Positions 7,767 through 18,511 of a stretch of 18,511 nucleotides of DNA are shown here, piece by piece. The stretch comes from Cruorifilaria tuberocauda (taxonomy: Eukaryota; Nematoda; Chromadorea; Rhabditida; Onchocercidae), in assembly GCA_013365365.1 (NCBI GenBank), contig JABVXU010000833.1:1-18511 (forward strand), written 5' to 3'. Made by a program: the position numbers and the translations under genes. The first letter of the stretch is position 1. Each line of letters begins with the position of its first letter. The notes below the pieces were generated by a model. It made no database searches. It had not been told where the DNA came from and saw nothing but the letters and a program-made list of their open reading frames with translations.

Positions 7767-10700
7767 ATGAATAGTGACCAATTACAAGATTGGCTCACTG
7801 ATTTGAACGAACGGTGGAAAAACAATGTAGAGAAACATGCATTGAAAGATGTGGAATATGAACGGACGCAGTTAACTCATGAAACATACAAAACTCACTA
7901 TTTAATTAGCTATCTTGGTTGTAACTACATTGATGTTGATCTGGTACAACCGGTTATGGCACAACTTCTTGCGTGTTATTATCGTGGAGGTCATTTTTTC
8001 TATGAACGCAAACTAATTAATCTAGCTTGGGAAACATAGGATCAGACTATAATTTTATGAAAAATAGTAATTCAACTGGCAGGGTCTTATTTTAAGTTTA
8101 AATATACTTGCCAAGTTAAGTGCTCAAAACTGTTTGTTAACATTTTTATCGTAGAATTTCCGAAGTTAAATGAAATTGGGAAATTTATCCTTTCCGTGGT
8201 CCTGCAATAATTTGCTTTACTAAATTGCATACCTTTATGGGTATAACTTTGAAGCCTAATGTGAATTTATACACTCATCTCGTTTTCTGTAGATAATGGA
8301 ATGATTTATGAAATTAGATTTTTCTCATTCTCTTTCAGGTATACTACGCTATTTTGTATTGCAATGCATTCCATCATTAATTCATATCTATCTTTTGGCA
8401 CTAGCTAAACGCCAAAAGAAATCAATTTCCATGTTTGAAACGTTCCTTCTTGCTATGTATAATGAAGAAATACTTGCTGGTGGTACTTTATCCGGATCAA
8501 CGACTAAAAAAGTAGAGGAAGTAAGTATTTTTGTGAAGCCTAATTTGGTTCTTTTCATAGTTTGTTTTTTATTTAAATTTGTTGGAATGTTTAGTTGTGT
8601 CTTTATCTCGAAATGAAATGCAACAAATTTTTAATTGTTTCTTTACATGATAATGTGTAACTAAGATTAATAATGGCTCCTATCATCTACAATTTTTTGT
8701 ATATTGTATCTTCTTTTGCATAGAATTGACTTTTTCACAAAATGAGACCAACCTTTGCATATGCACGCCATCTACGGTCCTGGTTTATCTTTCACTTTGA
8801 ACTACAATAATGAGTTTACTCTAATTTATTACTGATTTCGAATTGAATTTAATATTAAATTTGATTGAATTGGATTTCTAGTACTTCATAATCTTAATAT
8901 ATTATCAATAATAGCAATATTGATTATTTCCGTATTGTTTCATAAACTACATCGCTAATGTAGTATGGCTCCTTGTGTGAAAGATTTCTTTCTGTGTTCT
9001 TATTCTTCTTTGTTCTGATGTTGGAATTAGTGATGAGCACATGAAGTATTGTAACATTGTATGTTTTGAATGAGAACACATGATTTCTTCAAATTTATGC
9101 TGTTATAAGAGTTACGACATTATAATGATGAAATTTATGATAAATCTTCAAGTAATTCAAAACGGATCCGCAATGAGCTCAAATTTCAGTCTTTTTAATC
9201 TTAATCCTTCTTCTTAATATTTTAGTAGCATATTTATTCTAATTAGTTTACTTATTTTTAAGATTCGGATACCATCTATACGTTTCCCAAGTGTATATCA
9301 TGATCCAAAAAAACTCCATCTTACCTCAGATATTGCTTTGAAGCCTGGAACGTCTGCATTTGTGCAGGTAAAAATTGGAATTAAGGTTTTATTAAACCGA
9401 ACACACTTTATTTTAATTTCCTGATCTAAAACATATATTTAATTTCTGAAAACACATATTTCTCTTACATTATTTAGCTCTTTTAATTTGCAGAAGATTG
9501 TACGAATCGGTCCTTATAAGTCGGTAGACAGGATTATTCCACAAAATAGGCAAACAGTATTGACTCGTCTGTTAAAGTCCGTAAGTTTCTATGAATCGTA
9601 ACTTAACTTTCAAATAAAACACAAATGGTAGAATTTGGAATGAAAATAACGAGCAGCTAGCAGTCTTTGTTTATCAGCCGTCTAATAATCATAAGTTATT
9701 TTATTTTTCAGGTAAACGGGTGTCTCTGTAGGTTGTCACGTGATGTAATATGTCAGAGTGTATGTTTGAGCACCATAGCTCTTTGTCAAAGCGGGTTTTC
9801 TTTTCGCGAAACTGCTTTAGGGTCACGAGTTTTTGGCACTAGTTTTCGTCCTAAAGAATTAGATGATTTTTCAAAGTACGTTTGCAATCATCTATTTTTT
9901 CTACTTTTTCTGCATTTTATTCGAGAATTCTTAACGAATTTTCGGTTCGAATAAAACTAGTGTTCAATACATTGTTTTGTTGTCACGAGATGTTAATGTG
10001 CATTCATATTCCTCATATGATCTTCTCATAACGAGTTGTAGTTCCTAGTAACTTGTAGATTTAACTTAGAAATTTGTTATTATCTTAAAGAAAGTCGCTT
10101 CGTGATCCAAAAAAGTGTTTGTAGGAAACCAAGATTACGAATCTCGTCACAGTATCTATTAGAATCCTTGAACGCTTTGTACTTTGCATTGTTCAATGGT
10201 ACACCAGAATTAGCTGTTCAGGCTATTGATGCTGTACATCAAAGAGCTTTGTATGAGTTCTATGCGGATGTTATTCTGGTATGTTTCATTAATTTTTGCT
10301 TTCTTACTGGTTTGGCTAAACCATCGAGTAACTGTCTTTTATTTGCTCATTTTTTAATGCCATTAAATTATGTCCTGTTGTTTTACAGGTGACAAACAGT
10401 ATTAGCGAAACCTTGCTCGAAAGTAACTTCCAAAAAAATGAGGAACTGATGACAGCCCAGTGGATACGTCTTGGAAAATTCAATAATCATAAAGGAAATG
10501 AAGTAGTGACGAATGCTTCCTTACGGCTAAAAAAAATGCCCGAAGATATTTCACCTGTTATGGATGATAACATGAAAGGATTCAATTTATCTGATAGTAG
10601 GTTAATTTCTCTAATTATATTTTGCTCACTTCTGAAGTACTTTATCAATTTCTGCAATCCTACAAGTGGTAATATTTTTATTTTTTAAGCCTTTTGCTGA

Positions 10701-11708
10701 GCAGTAAGTTAATTATCTTATCAGTATCCTTCTCATTATTTCTTTTACATTGTGGTAGCGTTTTTCCGTTGTCGATTGTCTTATATCCTCGCTATCTTTT
10801 TTCGCTTTCTTTTTGACATCTCAGCAATGTGCTTCATATAGGCGAGTTACGCCCTTCAGTCGCAGATATGCTTGTTGATGTTTATTGTATATCTTTACAT
10901 AGTGACCATATAGTTTTGCTCTTGAATTTGTTTTTGCGTATTTGCTACACTTAATTTTAGTTAACTTTTTTTGATGCAATTATTCATAAATTATAGGCAT
11001 CGAGAATTTTAAAAAGCGGATTGGCGTGAAAGTAGAACAGCGCAAGTTAAAACAGCAGTTCGGACGTCAGCGACAAAGATCAGTGAGTGGTTTTTTCCTT
11101 TAACATTTATCTTTTAAACGTTTCTATGTAGCTAGTTGCATACTTCATTCAGAGGATTTATCACACGATTTGCTGGAAACGCATGAAACAAAAGTTCTTG
11201 ATCTCTGGTCAAATAATAAGATGTGCTGAAATTTCCGTTAGTATTATAATTATGAAGGCAGAAAATTAAACGAATGTATTATTTCATTGACAAAATTATA
11301 GGCTTTAACAAAAAATAGCTTCAGGAAAACAGCGATGAAAATGCAGATGATATCGAATTAAATTCGGTTAACGAAGAATCAGTTTCAAGTGCAGCACGCA
11401 ATCCTTTAATTTTTAATACTACCGATGAAGCCACAGATCAGAAGTCGCTACAACACAATTCCATCTCACATGATTTGCCAAATTCTGACAATAACTTTCC
11501 GGTTTCACTTGAACAAGATCAGATTCATAATGGGACATCAAAACAGAGAAATGAATCAATTGACTTTTCCATTCCAAAAAATAGTGATTTATCTGAGGCC
11601 ATCCAATTAATATCTGTAAAGGATAGTATACATGACTTAACAAAGTGGCATGGCAGTATTCAACACATTGATAGCTTAACTGATGCTTTTGAAGGAACTT
11701 CACCATGA
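7767..11708 (+). CDS. HYCC (FAM126): Hyccin (FAM126) homologue, complete, 9 exons, 530 aa
   Basis: Hyccin is a scaffold subunit that, with TTC7 and EFR3, holds PI4KIIIalpha at the plasma membrane to make PI4P. Exons: 7767-7989, 8339-8520, 9263-9367, 9494-9580, 9712-9875, 10125-10278, 10389-10596, 10997-11082 and 11325-11708. All joins have GT-AG ends and compatible phases and sum to 1593 bases including TGA. Family landmarks in order: DQLQDWLTDLNE at the N-terminus, LLACYYRGG, FETFLLAMYNEEI, IRIPSIRFPSVYHDP, SVCLSTIALCQSGFSF, and SSQYLLESLNALYFALFNG followed by ELAVQAIDAVHQRALYEFY. Roughly residues 1-310 are the helical hyccin domain; the rest is polar, acidic and serine-rich, probably disordered, as in the vertebrate protein (about 520 residues). 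The start is the ATG at 7767: it follows a strong acceptor (TTCTAAC, then TTTTGTAG) by five bases, as in spliced-leader genes, and matches the vertebrate N-terminus in length. An in-frame ATG at 7728 would add 13 residues. Confidence 0.93.
8521..9262 (+). other. Hyccin intron 2 (742 bases), nothing further seen
   Basis: GTAAGT donor directly after VEE and TTTTTAAG acceptor before IRIPS. No open frame or structured element of note inside. Confidence 0.85.
10597..10996 (+). other. Hyccin intron 7 (400 bases), nothing further seen
   Basis: The donor GTAGGT at 10597 was chosen over the nearby GTTAAT at 10601. Only the first keeps the next exon (SIENFKKRIGVKVEQ) open; the second runs into a stop within five codons. 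Confidence 0.75.
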
Positions 11709-12020
11709 AAAGTTTAAAGTTTATGCGGATTTCAAATTCATCCACACATTCAAGGTTAGGAATTTTATTTTTTTCAGTTCAAAAATTTTAGTTGTTTAGA
11801 AATTCTTGGTTGTATTCATAATTCTTGGTTTGTTATATGTATTTATTATCATTTTTTGGGTTTTTTATCATCTTCGTATTTTTTTTCTTGATATTGCTCT
11901 TACTATTGAAGATGTATTATTATAATATATATATCCATTAATAGTCTCTGATATAACTGGATTTGAAAAACTGTTTCATTGAAACTTTTAATCTCAAGAT
12001 TGACGGAGGATGTAATGCAC

Positions 12021-12048
12021 ATCATCCTTGCTCTTTCCATAGGATGAT
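12021..12048 (+). repeat. Perfect 7-bp inverted repeat (hairpin)
   Basis: ATCATCC at 12021-12027 pairs with GGATGAT at 12042-12048 across a 14-base loop. It lies about 80 bases before the structured-RNA candidate and could belong to the same transcript or to the hyccin 3' UTR. Confidence 0.5.
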
Positions 12049-12126
12049 ACGATTGAAGAAATCTCAAATCATTCCTTAACTGATGTTATGATTGATTTCT
12101 ATATCAAAGGTAGCAAAGTTAGCAAC

Positions 12127-12187
12127 GATGTTGTGTGGTCTTAAAGAGGACATTTACACATCCCAACCTGTTGGGAAGAACAACATC
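12127..12187 (+). ncRNA. Candidate structured RNA: closing helix with two internal hairpins
   Basis: The outer arms GATGTTGT (12127-12134) and ACAACATC (12180-12187) are perfectly complementary over 8 bp. Inside are two hairpins: GTCTT/AGGAC (12138-12142 with 12147-12151, one G-U pair, loop AAAG) and TCCCAA/TTGGGA (12161-12166 with 12171-12176, loop CCTG). Together they make a three-way junction in 61 bases. It is not a tRNA, and the nematode SL1 leader sequence is absent. It may be a small RNA gene, a 3' UTR element of hyccin, or coincidence; no family is assigned. Confidence 0.3.
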
Positions 12188-12774
12188 AGTGGTCACATTC
12201 TATAAACCGCTCTTTTAGTTTAAACTGTTTAAATTACTCAGTCAATACGTAGTAGCATTCTATATTTTCTCATCTTCTAACAACTTAGATGGTGAGAAAA
12301 TATCGAATTTTAGGATTGATTTTTGGAAACTGTATAATACCTGTTGTATTTAGGATTGTTGTCTGTTGCAAGTGTCTTTTCATTTCTATTGATCATTTTT
12401 TTCAGTTCGTTACGCAATAATTTATTTTAAGATTCGAATATAATCCTGTGAATCCATTTCGTTGTTTTAATTTCCGAACTTTTTCCTCCGGTTAGCAAAG
12501 ATTTACACTTTTTTTCTGTGTGAGGAATCCGGTAGTTCAGAATTTCTCTACATTATTTCTTTCTTATCGCAGTAAAACATGGTTTCCTTGAATTCACGTG
12601 ATTAGTTCTTATTACAAATAATAAAGGATATAACTTTTGTGTTTTGTGTTCAAAAATTTTTCATTCTCTTGTTGTACTACGCAAGTAAATAGTAATTCAA
12701 AAGTTCTGAAATGCATTACTGCTAAATCGGGAGTTTATAAATCTACGAAAAATTGACTGAAACAATCATTCGAA

Positions 12775-12915
12775 AGGTACCAAAGTTTCGTTCTGCTGTA
12801 ACACTGCTACAAATCCAAATATTGCCGCGAAGAGCCTTGCTGATAGATAAAATTCCAAATGGGAATGGAAGCATAATTGCTTGCAAGGAATGCAGCAGCA
12901 TAATGTTATGAAGTG
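12775..12915. other. Less AT-rich island, open on both strands, unassigned
   Basis: On the plus strand a frame of about 52 codons ends in TGA at 12908-12910 and includes LPRRALLIDKIPNGNG and IIACKECSSIML. On the minus strand a frame of similar length covers the same bases and includes SISKALRGNIWICSSV. The G+C is visibly higher than in the flanks. No splice pair or family match was found. It may be a small exon, a decayed coding fragment or a conserved noncoding element. Confidence 0.25.
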
Positions 12916-13079
12916 ATTTCTTTGAATTTCAAGCTTTGAATTGAGAGGAGAACAACATGTTGACTTTAATTTTATTTGAAGGGCATTTCCGTAAAATAAA
13001 ATGACATAATGCTTTAGTGATTCAGCTGTGATTCATAAAATAATCATTAAATTATGATTTATGAAGAAATTAAAGAGAT

Positions 13080-13363
13080 ATGTTTAATAAAGATAATATG
13101 GAAATAGCATTTGTTTATTTCAAATTGTCAGCATTTGATGAAAGGTGTATGACCTTTTCGAAATCGTGCATGGACACACAATTTTCATCTCTATCTGTAG
13201 TTGAAATTTGTGAAACAATGACTTGTGGTCTGATTAAGATCATTACCTTATATGCGATGGCTGAATTAAGTCCTATTAGCCTGGTGTAATTCAGTTTAAT
13301 TATGTCATAATAAATGGATAGTATAAGTATAAAATTTACTTCTTCCATGTTTTTCATCTGCAC
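13080..13363. other. Less AT-rich island with a possible minus-strand mini-exon
   Basis: Both strands are open for 69-82 codons. On the minus strand, TTAATCAG is followed by an open stretch (PQVIVSQISTTDRDENC, then VSMHDFEK) ending in AAG|GTCATA, which looks like a roughly 75-base exon between about 13230 and 13155. The donor is weak and no partner exon was found, so no gene is claimed. Confidence 0.2.
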
Positions 13364-13451
13364 AATAAAATCGTTAAATTATTGATATATTCTCAGAAAT
13401 AATGTTCCATTTATCTACACATACAGCAACAACTTTAGAGATCATATTGTT

Positions 13452-13463
13452 AACACTTTTCAG
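13452..13463 (+). promoter_or_regulatory. Splice acceptor in the 5' leader of the helicase gene (cis or spliced-leader)
   Basis: AACACTTTTCAG followed by 51 bases to the first ATG at 13515. It is the best acceptor before the start codon and could receive a spliced leader or end a 5' UTR intron. Confidence 0.45.
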
Positions 13464-13514
13464 GATTTATCGTTTTGAAATATTTGAGTGAATTGTGCTA
13501 TTGTCATTCAACAT

Positions 13515-18511
<4,997 letters not shown>

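Larger units (their letters stand above)
11709..13461. other. Intergenic region between hyccin and the helicase (hyccin 3' UTR plus spacer)
   Basis: No gene could be established. An AATAAA at 12620-12625 is the first clear polyadenylation-type hexamer I noticed after the hyccin stop, some 900 bases on; a nearer variant signal may be used instead. The region contains a structured-RNA candidate (12127-12187), a further hairpin (12021-12048), a perfect palindrome AGTTTAAACT near 12217, and two less AT-rich islands (12775-12915 and 13080-13363). Confidence 0.6.

Noticed and set aside
9940..9960. GGTTCGAAT resembling a tRNA B box
   Set aside because: No matching A box, acceptor stem or cloverleaf around it; it lies in hyccin intron 5.
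10601..10606. GTTAAT as the donor of hyccin exon 7
   Set aside because: It would put the next exon in a frame that stops within a few codons; GTAGGT at 10597 keeps it open.
11419..11745. 108-codon minus-strand open frame
   Set aside because: It is antisense to the last hyccin exon, whose plus-strand frame continues the gene in phase and ends in a stop; no independent support for a gene.

Overview
This window is AT-rich (roughly 70-75% A+T by eye) eukaryotic DNA with short spliced exons and GT-AG introns of about 70-750 bases. The closest fit is a nematode, probably a filarial or spirurid type. That rests on base composition, intron style, acceptors of the TTTTCAG/TTTTTAG kind placed just before start codons (as in spliced-leader genes), and a failed-axon/CDR-type gene. 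The species cannot be named from the sequence.

Three protein-coding genes can be reconstructed exon by exon. (1) Left edge, minus strand, leaving the window at base 1: the N-terminal part of a fax/CDR-like membrane-anchored GST-fold protein. Its exons are 995-881, 451-345 and 146-52, with a possible extra first exon at 5304-5176. (2) Middle, plus strand, 7767-11708: a complete nine-exon hyccin (FAM126) homologue of 530 residues, a subunit of the plasma-membrane PI4KIIIalpha complex. (3) Right, plus strand, 13515-18160 and running off the window: fifteen exons of a DHX16/Prp2/MOG-4 spliceosomal DEAH helicase. They give 794 complete codons, with all helicase motifs intact, ending inside the helicase-associated C-terminal region.

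The fax-like gene and the hyccin gene are divergent and separated by a long gene-poor stretch of very AT-rich DNA. It carries GA/CT and AT microsatellites, small tandem repeats and a few less AT-rich islands that cannot be assigned. Hyccin and the helicase point the same way but are 1.8 kb apart, too far for a typical nematode operon. That gap holds a compact potentially structured RNA (12127-12187) and two islands that look faintly coding. The three genes belong to different pathways (redox/GST-like membrane protein, phosphoinositide supply, pre-mRNA splicing) and nothing suggests a functional cluster. No tRNA, rRNA, CRISPR array, prokaryotic element or recognisable transposon was seen.
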